Shown here: positions 1-9,911 of the stretch, in pieces
How positions within the stretch are numbered: position 1 is the stretch's first letter
Layout: every line of letters begins with the position of its first letter
Source: Utricularia gibba
Lineage: Eukaryota > Streptophyta > Magnoliopsida > Lamiales > Lentibulariaceae
Direction of reading: 5' to 3'
Assembly (NCBI GenBank): GCA_002189035.1
Contig: NEEC01000004.1
Coordinates: 4,030,001 to 4,094,000, forward strand
Length of the DNA stretch: 64,000 nucleotides
The notes under the pieces: generated by a model
What the model was told of the DNA's origin: nothing
Databases searched by the model: none
Seen by the model: only the letters and a program-made list of their open reading frames with translations
Translations under genes and position numbers: made by a program

Positions 1-320
1 AGATGAATATTCCTGGAGAAAATACGGACAAAAGCCCATCAAAGGCTCTCCATATCCAAGGTAATAAACATTCCATCCACCAACACCCCCCGCCATAGCT
101 GGCTTCATTTCCCCTAATTCTGAATCTCGATTTCTGTTTTATCAGGGGGTATTACAAGTGCAGCACAGTGAGAGGATGCCCGGCGAGGAAGCACGTAGAG
201 AGGGCAACAGATGATCCGAAGATGTTGATAATTACTTACGAAGGCGACCACCGACATACACCAGACACTATTCCAGACGGCGGAGCTCCGCCGCAACTGG
301 TGGTGTTCGAATCTTCTTGA
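1..320 (+). CDS. WRKY transcription factor, group IId (3' end only)
   Basis: Two exons are visible, 1..60 and 146..320, and the gene begins outside the window. The first exon reads [20 protein letters not shown] and the second continues [20 protein letters not shown], so the whole WRKY domain is present. The C-C-H-H zinc ligands can be seen in CSTVRGC and in the HRHT segment. The intron splits the Arg codon after SPYP, the R-type position of group IId, IIe and III WRKY genes; the KGSPYPRGYYKCS wording points to IId (Arabidopsis WRKY7/11/15/17 class). Members bind W-boxes in the nucleus, and group IId members usually carry an upstream calmodulin-binding region, which would lie outside the window. 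The tail after the domain is short and ends in FESS. The splice sites are GT-AG and nothing looks broken. Confidence 0.93.
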
Positions 321-1300
321 GACTCCCGGGTTGTTGTGTAATTTCTGAACAGTTAGAAATTTGGTACTACCGAAATTGAAATTGTAGCGAAGCCTGATTT
401 CTGGTGCCAGTCCATTAGCTTGCCTTTAATTTTAATTATAATTAATGAGGCTTAATCATTATTTAATATTATATTAAAGCATAGGATTTCTGATTTGGGG
501 TGTAATTTTGATGCATGAGCATAGGATTCCTTTCTCTTTATTTGGAAAATAAAAAAACTGATATAAAAAAAGTCAAAAAGATTGGGCAACTGGAAAGAAA
601 AGAGCGACTTACACGTCACTATCAGCGTGCTGGCTGTCTTTGACCACAACTGCCCGCTTTTACACCCATCTCATTTATTGTTTGTTGTATATGCGGCATT
701 TTTTAACTACAAAAATGGCCACAATTAATATGGGTGTTAAATATCAAATCATCCAAATTTTATCATATTTTATTTTTTTTTTCACATTTTTCAGATTTTT
801 ATTTATTTTATTAATTAAATAATAAAAAATATTTATATGAAATTAATGAAAAATAATTTCGATTGTTGTTATACCTTTGCTTCACCATGGAAATATGTTG
901 TTATGAACACAAATTCATTTATATAAAAATTGTGGATTATATCATAATATTTTTTATTTGATAAATAAAGGTAATTCTAATATAATTTTCTAAATGTTTT
1001 TATAAAGATTATGGAATAATATTTATAATTAAAAATATAAAAAGTGGGATAGCCTGGAAACAAGTCTAAATTTTAATAATATTTTGATAATTTTTAAAAT
1101 AAAAAATTGTGAGCTTCTTGCTAGAGTGTGTTTTAAATTTTAGGATTGAATATAAATTTAATTCGATTTAATTCAAATCCATAATTATTACAGTAAAATT
1201 CAATAATTTTTATAAAAAATATTTTAGTTATTTAAAATATTAATTTTAATTATTTTTAATTTTAGTGAATGAAATCTGACATAAATTATTGTGAAAAAAA
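321..1300. other. AT-rich spacer after the WRKY gene
   Basis: Very AT-rich sequence with long A and T runs. The first 200 bases probably hold the WRKY 3' UTR. I see no gene, RNA gene or clear repeat here. Confidence 0.6.
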
Positions 1301-2000
1301 ATGATTTAAAACCTTGAGTAAATCAAAAAATACGGTAAACTTGAAGTGATGCAATTGGGCTTCGTTTGGGCCCTAGAAGATTCTAGATGTTGCGTCGAAA
1401 GCTGCCGTCGCGCCATAGGATGCCCTAATCGGAGAATGGAATGGAAAGATGAAAAGGATGCATTGGCGAGCCAAAACTTTCGGTCTTGCGAAGGTTCTTT
1501 CTGCTTTTTCCATAATAATTTCTTACTTCCTGCCCCTTTCTTATGGTTTTTGGTACGCTTTTTTTTTTCTTTTTCCGGAAGGTATTCTGTGAGCATCGCG
1601 CTCGTGTTGCCACAGGGAGTGCCGCAATTTGCGGGAAGAACAATCGAATAGGATGATGGAGTACGGGTACTGTGAGATCAAGCGCTAGGGGATGCCAAAT
1701 TCGATGTAGAATCATAAGCCAAGCATCTCAATTCCCAGTGATGCTGAGCATCATTAACCTATCATTCTAACCAACTGAGCGATGCCCCTTGCCCAATGCA
1801 GAATCCGGATACTTGCAATCATCGCTTGAAGTTCCATCCTCAGATTCCAATCCGGATACCCAGTCCGCTTTCTCAGGTGATAAGGCGGAAGCTGGGAATC
1901 GAGCTTCTGTCTCAGGTCAGGGTACCGCGGGAGATGATTCATTCAATTTAGATTTGGAATGGGTTCGAGTCAAAATCGCTATTTCGATTTCGCTTTAATT
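1301..2000. other. Higher-GC island without a recognisable gene
   Basis: Base composition changes to mixed GC for about 700 bases and then returns to AT-rich. Short open frames exist on both strands (1346..1651 plus, 1425..1715 minus), but neither has a motif I know. A tRNA-like fold on the minus strand at 1687..1788 is discussed under findings. The island may be a degraded gene or repeat. Confidence 0.4.
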
Positions 2001-2780
2001 CCGGAATCTCAGTGTCCGTATGTTTTTTGACCTATTTGATATATTTGAAATAGGGAAATCATGGTTTTAAATGGAATCAATGGTTTAAAATCCATGAATT
2101 GTCAGTTTCATTTTTAAATAATGTCATATAAATTTAATAATTGCTATGAAAATTCGAAAAAAAATTTAAAAGAATTTCGAGTTATAAATTGACTTCTACC
2201 ATCTATATGAATATCTGAAAAATATTTTTTTTTATTTTTAGGATTAGTTTTAAATATTTTTAATAATTGATATGGAAACTTAAAAAATTCTTTAAAAAAT
2301 GTCGCATTTGATAGATATTTATAATAATTCATGTGGATGTCTTAAAATTAATTTATAAAAAAATCATCTGATTTCGATTTTGATTCGATTCAATATTTTT
2401 TTATTTCAATTTCAATTTAATTCAAGTTTTAAAAATCTAATTTTTATTTAAAATTGAAATTGAAGTCAATATTGAGCTACTATTTATATGATTCTAAAAA
2501 ACCATTCAGTTTGGAACTGGCGACAACTCTAATTCAATCTCATGTGGTGATGTCTGCTCCCACGGTCGATGTCGTCAAACATGTAACGCGTGCATCATAC
2601 AAGTCCACGTTGGCTATACATATATAAAATAAATGTTATTATAGTGTACCATGGTCTAAAGTAAATTTGCAAACAGGTCCTTCAAACTTCCGTAATAAGG
2701 GACAAGTCCCTCAATACTTAATAGTCAATGTGTAATTATGTTGACTGAATTACTAAACGACAGAATGGAAGAGTTTAATT
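2001..2780. other. AT-rich spacer
   Basis: AT-rich sequence with many short T and A tracts. No coding or structural feature was recognised. Confidence 0.5.
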
Positions 2781-4001
2781 TGGGGTTTTGTAATTCAGTT
2801 CTCCTTCTCTGCGGATGGTGGATTTATAATACTGCGTCTGAAAGGATTCGTCGTTGATTGCGTTGCATTTATGAAGAGATTTATAGATTCTACATTCATG
2901 CTACGGATTCTGATGTAGACGTCTCTTTGATCTCTTTTCCGAAATTCACATTTTAGAGACGCACGGGTAAACCGGATGCCTATGTTGGCGCGCTCGTTGT
3001 TAATCGCCGTTATTTTTTTTGGGTGATTGTCCTTTGGTGGCGGATGCGCTGACGATCTCTGACCGTGGACTCGGACGGTTGAAATCGGGTGGCGGAATTG
3101 GAATTCAGAAAAAGGTTGGTTCTCAATTGGTATTGCTTTTTGTTTTGTGGTGAGTGGGCTTCGCTTTGCGGATTCTGTTGGTGATTGGCCTTTTTTTGAA
3201 GGTTGAGTTGAATTTTCTTCCCTTTTCCTCCAAAAGAATGGTTCGATTGTTTCACCCGGGGTGTTGTTTTTTTTGTATCGTATTTGCTTCTATCACACCT
3301 GCAACAAGGTTTTCGTTTTTGGTGTTCTCGTTATATGGCTGTAGTTTTCTGATGAAATTGATGTTTCCCTCACACACACGCGAAGTGATGCACCTTGTCG
3401 TATATCATTGAAAGTGAGGGCTGTTCTATGATTGTGGTGTGTGGGTTTTCTGGGAATTGTGTGGATAAGCGGTTCTCTTTCTGGATTTTTGGTTTGTGAT
3501 ACTTGGTCTTAGTTTAAATTCTTCGTGAACTCCTCCTCTTGGTCGTCACTTTTGCATCAGGGTTGTGTTTCAGGTGGAGTTCTCGTTCAGTTCTTTTTGG
3601 ATTGCATCATGTTTTAAGCATCAAATAGCATGCCTTCTTCATACGGCTGCCCTTCTCCCAACTTTTGATGAGCATGAGTTCCGGTTTTCTTTCAGTTTTG
3701 AGATTCATTTTCACATCTCTTTTTCTTTTGGTCTGGCTATCTGTTTTCGTGAGGTCGAGGATTTGATAAGCTCATTTTAGGCTTCTGTTCATGATGAAAT
3801 TGGTTCTTCTGGGTACCACGATTGGGCCGCTGGTTCTAGTACTTGTTTTTTGTAAATGTTTTTCTGATAATACGTTGCATATGAGTACACGTACCTTGGT
3901 TTCTGATTGTGTTTCTTTTTTGTTTCTTCTCTGTGATGTTCTTCTTGTTCACAGAAGTATCTTACTCTTCTTTTGCATTGGGGCTCAAAACAATCTGGCT
4001 T
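2781..4001 (+). promoter_or_regulatory. Promoter and 5' leader of the RING gene, probably with a leader intron
   Basis: T-rich, GT-rich sequence of the kind found in plant leader introns. A good acceptor (TTCTTGTTCACAG) ends at 3954, 48 bases before the start codon, so the last leader exon probably begins at 3955. I could not fix the first leader exon or the transcription start. Confidence 0.45.
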
Positions 4002-5846
4002 ATGGATCCACACACCAATAAAAGAAGGCCAAGGGCCCTTGTGGATGCTAAAAAACGCTCTGGTGCTTCTTTCATTGATGGTGATGACAAGGCTCAGTTT
4101 TGTACCAGAATTGGATGCAGTGGAAGAATCAAGTATGCTCAGAGTTCCAAAATCCAAAGCAATTTTCATACTTCAGACTCATCTAATACTTCCCGGATGA
4201 TGACTGCGGCAAAGTCATCTCCTGATTCAAGAAGAAAGTTAGCTTCACAATTGAAATATGCCCACTCCAATCGTAGTCTGTCAACTGACTCAGAGGATGC
4301 ATCTTCAACAAGCAGTCCATCTGAAAGTCAGGGAGAATCACAGCAGGCTGGCGTAACCAAAAGAAGGATATCTGTTGCATCATTGGCTCGACCTCGAAAA
4401 CCTTTTCCTCCTACAGCAAGTTCTATGAATCGGAGCCCTTCATTGGTTTCTTCCACACCATCCTTCTCACGAAGCTCAGATTCTTCCACTCCAGCCACAA
4501 GAAGCTTAGACTTACCGCTGTCAAACAGTAGTGGTGGAGCAAGGTTAGGTCGCAGAAATCTGAAGTATAGTTCAGCATCTGATTCTCGGGGAAGTTATTC
4601 ATCTCCAGGATCCCAATCCTTTAGCAAAAATTCCAAGAAAAAGAACGCTTTTGATGCTGAACGCAATTCTTCAAGATTTGGGGGAAAGGCTGCTGCTGCA
4701 GCATCCACGGATACACGATGCCTTCCTTCCAGCAGTACACTGACCAGCGTAAGAAACAAGGGGAATTCTGCTGCTTGTCAGGGAGGCAGTAGTTCTTCGT
4801 CTTCCAGAGGCAAGATGCCAGTGAGCACAAACACAAGCACAAGAATGAGACCTCCTACCCAGAATGAAGGAAGCCATTCATATGCTGTAACGCCCACTAC
4901 AAGCACTGGAATTCCTGGTAATGCAAGAGTTGTTGGACAGCGTTCGGTCAGTGCAGGCAACCCAAGATCTTGCAGTCTTCCTAGAGGTTGCAGAGATCGT
5001 CAACCCACAAACATGCCCCCTTCTCGCGCTCTTGGTGCGGTGAGATTCACTCCTTCAACAAACCGAGATTGCTTTCACCACTATGACTTCAATGGAGCTG
5101 CTGAGGTATAAACTTTTGCTTCAGTGGCGAAAAGCTTTAATCCTTGCAGACGACTCTTTTGTGTTCAACTATTCTCTTAATCCTTGCAGATGATGTTAGC
5201 ACTCGAGTCAGAATTTGAACAGGATGAAGATATGAGTCCAGAGGTATGCGTTCTTTTCTTGCATTCTTTTAACTCATAAAATTCGGGAATTCCGCCACTC
5301 ACATTTTATTCTCCCCATCTACAGCAAATGCTCCTTGAAATGAGCCTCTTTCTAGGCAGGCTCACTCTCTTTGATCAACACCAGGACATGAGGCTAGACA
5401 TAGATAACATGTCATACGAGGTTTGCCTTTCATGATTTTCCCCTCAATGCCACAGTTCCTTCTCTAGAAGAAACCGATGACATGGATCCTTTTGACAGGA
5501 ATTGTTAGCTTTAGAAGAAAGAATAGGATCCGTGAGCACACCCCTCTCCGACGAAGAACTTTCAAGGTGCCTGAAGAGAAGCGTTTATCAACAAGCCTCA
5601 GGGTCCAGTGGTGACGACACCAAATGCAGCATTTGCCAGGTCTCTCTCCCTTCTTCAATCTCCCTTGGATTCATATTGCAACATGCAGTTTTGTTTGAAT
5701 CGTTGGTTGTGCAGGAGGAGTATGTGATGGGAGACATGATCGGAGTGCTATCCCGGTGCTGCCACCAGTACCATGAAACCTGCATAAGCCAGTGGCTGCG
5801 GCTCAAGAACTGGTGCCCCATCTGCAAGGCGTCCGCTGCAACATGA
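4002..5846 (+). CDS. RING-H2 E3 ubiquitin ligase, RHG1A/MBR-like
   Basis: Five exons (4002..5105, 5190..5243, 5325..5420, 5499..5639, 5715..5846) give about 508 residues. The first exon encodes about 368 residues of low-complexity Ser/Thr/Arg-rich sequence that is probably disordered. Exons 2 to 4 carry the family block DMRLDIDNMSYEELLALEER, typical of RHG1A/MBR/BIG BROTHER-type ligases. The RING-H2 finger is split by the last intron: CSIC in exon 4, then CCHQYHETC and WCPIC in exon 5, so all eight zinc ligands are available. The protein should pass ubiquitin from an E2 to a substrate I cannot name. The start is the ATG of MDPHTNKRRP; upstream frame-open sequence lacks an ATG and looks like leader. 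All introns are GT-AG and in phase. Confidence 0.88.
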
Positions 5847-5888
5847 GCAAACCTCGGTCATTTATACCAAGGAAGTTCATTGTCCATA

Positions 5889-5901
5889 CCCCCCCCCCCC
5901 C
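5889..5901 (+). repeat. C homopolymer in the 3' UTR of the RING gene
   Basis: A run of 13 C followed by further C-rich sequence, 43 bases after the stop codon. The length may be uncertain because such runs are error-prone. Confidence 0.7.
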
Positions 5902-6124
5902 ACCCACCCCTTCTCCCCTCACTCAAGTGCATTAGAATAATAATTCTGTAAATTCCAAAACCCATTATTTTCACTTTGGATTTTGAGTTTCATAATTTAT
6001 ATCAATGCAACTAAATTCAAATTTTTGGACCAAATCCCTAATTCGAACCCCTGATGAGGAGAAATTGATGCATAAGCTTGACTAATTAATTGGAGCTCTG
6101 AGGCGTTGCGGTGATCATCATCAA

Positions 6125-7196
6125 TCACATACCGCAAAGTCTGCCGGGCGGAAGCTTCCTGTAAAGCCCTGGCTCATCCACTTCTTCCACCACTTTCCCG
6201 TAGCTGTACTTCAATGGCATCTTCCTCAAGATCCTGTGGCACTTCCTTATGCAACTCCCTCTCCTGTGTCTGTGCTCTGCTTTTCGACTACTCAGCCCCG
6301 ATCCCGTCGCTCCTCCGCCGTCGTTTCTCAAATCCCCATGATCCCTCACTTCGCCGCCCTTCGCAGCCACCATCACTGGTCCTTTTTCCTGGGGATATTG
6401 CCCTTTGGGGTATTGGTGTGTGAAAAAACAATCTGTGTAAAAATTTGCATGAGAGAGATTGTGAGGGTGGCCATTTTCCCGTCCCCTCCGCTGCCACGAA
6501 ATTCATCAGAATGTTCTCACAGTTGTTCATCATCTCATCCACAATTCGTCGTAGCGGTCTTCGCAGGAGTATTGCTGCAGGTGCTTGATGTGCAGGAGCA
6601 TCATTTTTGTGAGAACGATTTACTTTTGGCGATCCATCACGTATCCCCAAGATCTGGATTCCACGTCATACACGTGGGATCTGGCGAAGAACCCGACGAT
6701 CCGATCCGGATCCGATTTCCCGACGGAGAAGGCGAAACCCGGCGAGCTTCGGTTCGGCTCGATGTGGTCGTCGCAGATGATTACGCCTTCGGTTTTGATT
6801 TTCTCCCATGGGCAGAAGCGGTGGTTGAGGCTCATCGGCGGAGGCGTTGTTCGCGAGGTCAATCAGAACGCCTGGGTATGTGGAGGGGTTGCACCAGAGG
6901 ATTCGAAGCCCAGCGGCCCAAGTGACGGCGGAGTAGGCTTCGGTTATGGCGGTCAGAAGCGGCATCCGCTCCTCCGAGAAACCGTTGATCACCACCGTAA
7001 CCCTATCGGAGTGGAGTGTTAACGGGTCGGTTTTCCACAAATCGGGTTGGGTGGATCCGTGATTAGTCGCGATGAAATTACCGTTAAGGGCATGTATCTT
7101 ACTATGGAGATCGGGAGGACGGACGGTGCCCCTCCAAATGAAAGGGTATTTTCGGAATTCGATACTCACCGTTTTATTTAATAAAACATCTTTCAT
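6125..7196 (-). pseudogene. Glycosyltransferase family 64 (exostosin-like) pseudogene
   Basis: The minus strand carries pieces of a plant GT64 protein in the right order but in different frames. They are DRVTVVINGFSEERMPLL and ILWCNPSTYPGVL (frame 1), then GVIICDDHIEP with SDPDRIVGFFARSH (frame 2), then NCENILMNFVAAE, and finally GSCIRKCHRILRKMPLKYSY to the natural stop at 6125. Between the second and third pieces the codons for the family's KYSIVLTK stretch read K, stop, IVLTK (stop at 6620..6622), as expected from a 3-base loss. More frame changes lie near 6770-6860, 6560-6600 and 6380-6480. The N-terminal membrane anchor is missing, and the head abuts the bZIP stop codon. Intact members are Golgi-type glycosyltransferases. 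With several independent lesions this copy is almost surely dead. Confidence 0.8.
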
Positions 7197-7259
7197 TGAT
7201 ACAGAAAACGGACAGCACGCAAGTTTTATTGATGCTCCGTACCATTTAGCAGGCAGGGA

Positions 7260-8884
7260 CTACCAGTTCCAAATGTCGGGCAGAGCTGCTCCGGTGACAT
7301 CTCCGTCGTCGTTTCTTCTCTCGGTCTTATCTCCGTTGTTCGCTCTCGCGATCTCTGAGACTGCATTCGGGTTCGCTGCTCCTCCGGGAGCCATCATCTC
7401 CGGCGCAAGACGATTTATAATGGTGTTATTGACGTAGTCCTCAGGCATGTTCAAGTAGTTCTGGAGCAGATGGGTCATGCTGGAAGTGAGGCAGCCTCGA
7501 GCCACCATGTCTTCAGCCAATTTCACCTATTGCAGGAGTTTTACATATGCAGATAAGCCATCGACAGAATGAGCAACAAGCAAACAGAGCATACTTCTGC
7601 TTATTACAAAAGCAATGGCAAATACAACCCATCATTGTACTTTGGCTCGGAGGGCTTCGACATTGGATCTGAGAACTCTGTTGTTAGTAGTAGCATCTTT
7701 GAATTGCTGTGAAGCATCAGCTAGCTGCTTGGCAAGTGAATCGTTCTCACCCCTTAGCTTGTCCACTTGCTGCTCCAGTTCTGCCAGGCGAGCCTGCTTT
7801 CTGATCCGCGATCGTTGAGCGGATTCCCGGTTCGAAACCATCCTGAAATCTTTGCTTATTCATGTCAAATCTTTCTGTAACTTGATCGAAGTCGATCAAT
7901 CAGGGAAAGAATAACTTATCGATGCCTTTTGATTCGCTTGGGGTCGATTGGTTCTATGCTCTGATCGAGGTAACCAGCTTCAGCATCTTGATCCTCTTCA
8001 TCTGATTGATCATGTGATGAGCCACTGTTTGCTCTAATGCCCTGGTTTCCTCCATTGTTAGCTGATGCAGGGCTATCAGCTGCAAAAGCTCAAGTGGTAG
8101 CAAGATTATTGTCTCCGAGAAATCGCGAAATCGCAAAATAGGACTCACCCCAGAGGGAAGAGGTGATGTCAGCTGTAGAGGAAATCTGCGGCTGCTGATG
8201 AAGAAGGTAGAGATTTTGGAGATGATGATGATGATTCTCCGACAAAGAGTTGGTGAATTCGCACACTAATTCCTGAACATGAGTACGTGTAACTGACGTG
8301 GAGACAGGAGTGAAAGTTCGCAACTTTACATGTGCCAAAGACAGATCCAGGCAATTAAGATCCAAAGACTCATAAAGCTAGTCATATGCTTCTTTCTTCT
8401 TTTAACGGTTTCATTCAAATGGGCAAAATGAAAAGTAGAACTTTTTGTTGGAATCTGCCTTTCCTCATCCACAATTCTTATCAGAAGACACCAACAGGCT
8501 TCTTGATTTCCATAGAAAGAAGAACAAGCTTCTCCCAAACCCTTAACCAACAAGCCATTTGATGTAAAAGTGATGAAACCCACCCACATCAGAGAACAGG
8601 GATTCAGAGCAAACCCAGAGAAAAAAGTTATGATCTTGAATGAAGGAACTAAAACAAGGTGCGAGATGTATACATGAACACATGAAGGGCTTCGTAAAAA
8701 CCTGATTTTTGATCGGAAAATGAGGATCTTGGGTGAAGTGAGGGAAGTTGTTGTCTTCTTGTTCTTCTTCGAAAGCAAGATACTCGTCGAGTGCTAACTG
8801 AGAGGGGCTTCGTTTGACACCAGAGGCAGTGAAGTAAAAGGAGTCGTTGCTGCTGCTGAAGTTTGCAGTCTTAGAGCCGTCCAT
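7260..8884 (-). CDS. bZIP transcription factor, group C (bZIP9-like)
   Basis: Five exons on the minus strand (8702..8884, 8149..8272, 7926..8079, 7641..7842, 7260..7526) give about 309 residues. The basic region reads [13 protein letters not shown], keeping the N-x7-R DNA-contact spacing, and is followed by a long leucine zipper ([18 protein letters not shown] onward). The C-terminal [16 protein letters not shown] block is typical of Arabidopsis bZIP9 and relatives. Group C factors bind ACGT elements as heterodimers with group S1 bZIPs in sugar and energy signalling. An acidic, Ser-rich stretch ([12 protein letters not shown]) lies before the basic region, as usual in group C. The intron before MVSNRES needs a GC donor at 7925..7924; reading on to the next GT meets a stop. 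The 3' UTR must run into the GT64 pseudogene. Confidence 0.9.
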
Positions 8885-9911
8885 GGAGCCGTTGCTTAAC
8901 GATCAAGATTTTGGGAAAGGGGAAGAAATGAAGTGGAGATGTGATGATATATAGAACCAGAAACCACCAGTGCAGTGACAGGACAATTTGGTAACGCGCT
9001 GCTTTTTTGCTTTTGTTTTTTTAAAGAAAGAGATACAACTTACAAGAGGTATATAACATGCTCATGGAAAAAGTTGAAACTTTCTTTTGATTGATAAGGT
9101 TGCACCGTATACATTTCTTTTCTCCCTTTGATGTGTTCATTCCTACTCAAGCGTTAGGATAAAACACTTTACAGGTCGATTTCTTCCCCATGCTTATCCC
9201 CACCGTTACAAAAAAGCACAAGTCCAACTAAAACGCAACCAACCAACTGCTCAAGTGTATGCCGTGCGAGAAGCAGGCAAATCATTTTGTAGTATACCCT
9301 AATGTGATCGGCCTGTCCGCCTTCCATCTATCAGCTTGTTTTGGTGCTCTAGTTGCTGGTACTTTGACTTCGAGCGACCCATCTGTGTGTGGGGGATGGA
9401 AATAATCCCCCATAATTTTTCAGTTGACTGGAAAAAATTGAACTTCCGTGGGTAATTAATGCGTATTTTAAACCGTGCATCTTCATGTATGGTGTTGATG
9501 GGTTACCTGCAAGAACTGGATCTGCGGCCAAATCTCGGTGGTAATGTTGGGTTACCCACAAGATGTTTAATATAAACCCTCACAAAACTAAAGTAAAAAC
9601 GTCGTCTTGTTGACCTGGTTTCAGGTTCCTCCACGTATTGATCGCTTGAACTGGGCGAAATCTCATAGATCAGTGTATGGTACTTAACTTCGTTCCCGTG
9701 TATTGGCATTATGCTGATTAATTACTCTGATACCGTAGGCGGGCAGTGCCAGCATCGTTCTAGTTTCTACCTTCCTTTATTAGCCTAATCTGTTCTAATT
9801 TCAGTAGCAGGGAATATCAGCCAGCTACACTTGTTTCTTCAGTCAAAAGAGTGCATCACCAATCACCATTCCCATTATCTCGGACCTTTGGCATTGAATT
9901 CTGAACAGGAG
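8885..9911. promoter_or_regulatory. Divergent intergenic region between bZIP and L-arabinokinase
   Basis: About 1 kb separates the two start codons, which face away from each other, so both promoters must lie here or be shared. A TATA-like GATATATAG lies on the bZIP side near 8946. I could not define individual elements with confidence. Confidence 0.5.

Noticed and set aside
3154-3780. Plus-strand open frames upstream of the RING gene
   Set aside because: T-rich composition gives hydrophobic nonsense peptides without domains. The region fits a leader intron.
6214-7437. Plus-strand open frames over the GT64 pseudogene and bZIP last exon
   Set aside because: Homology is on the minus strand; the plus frames have no recognised motif.
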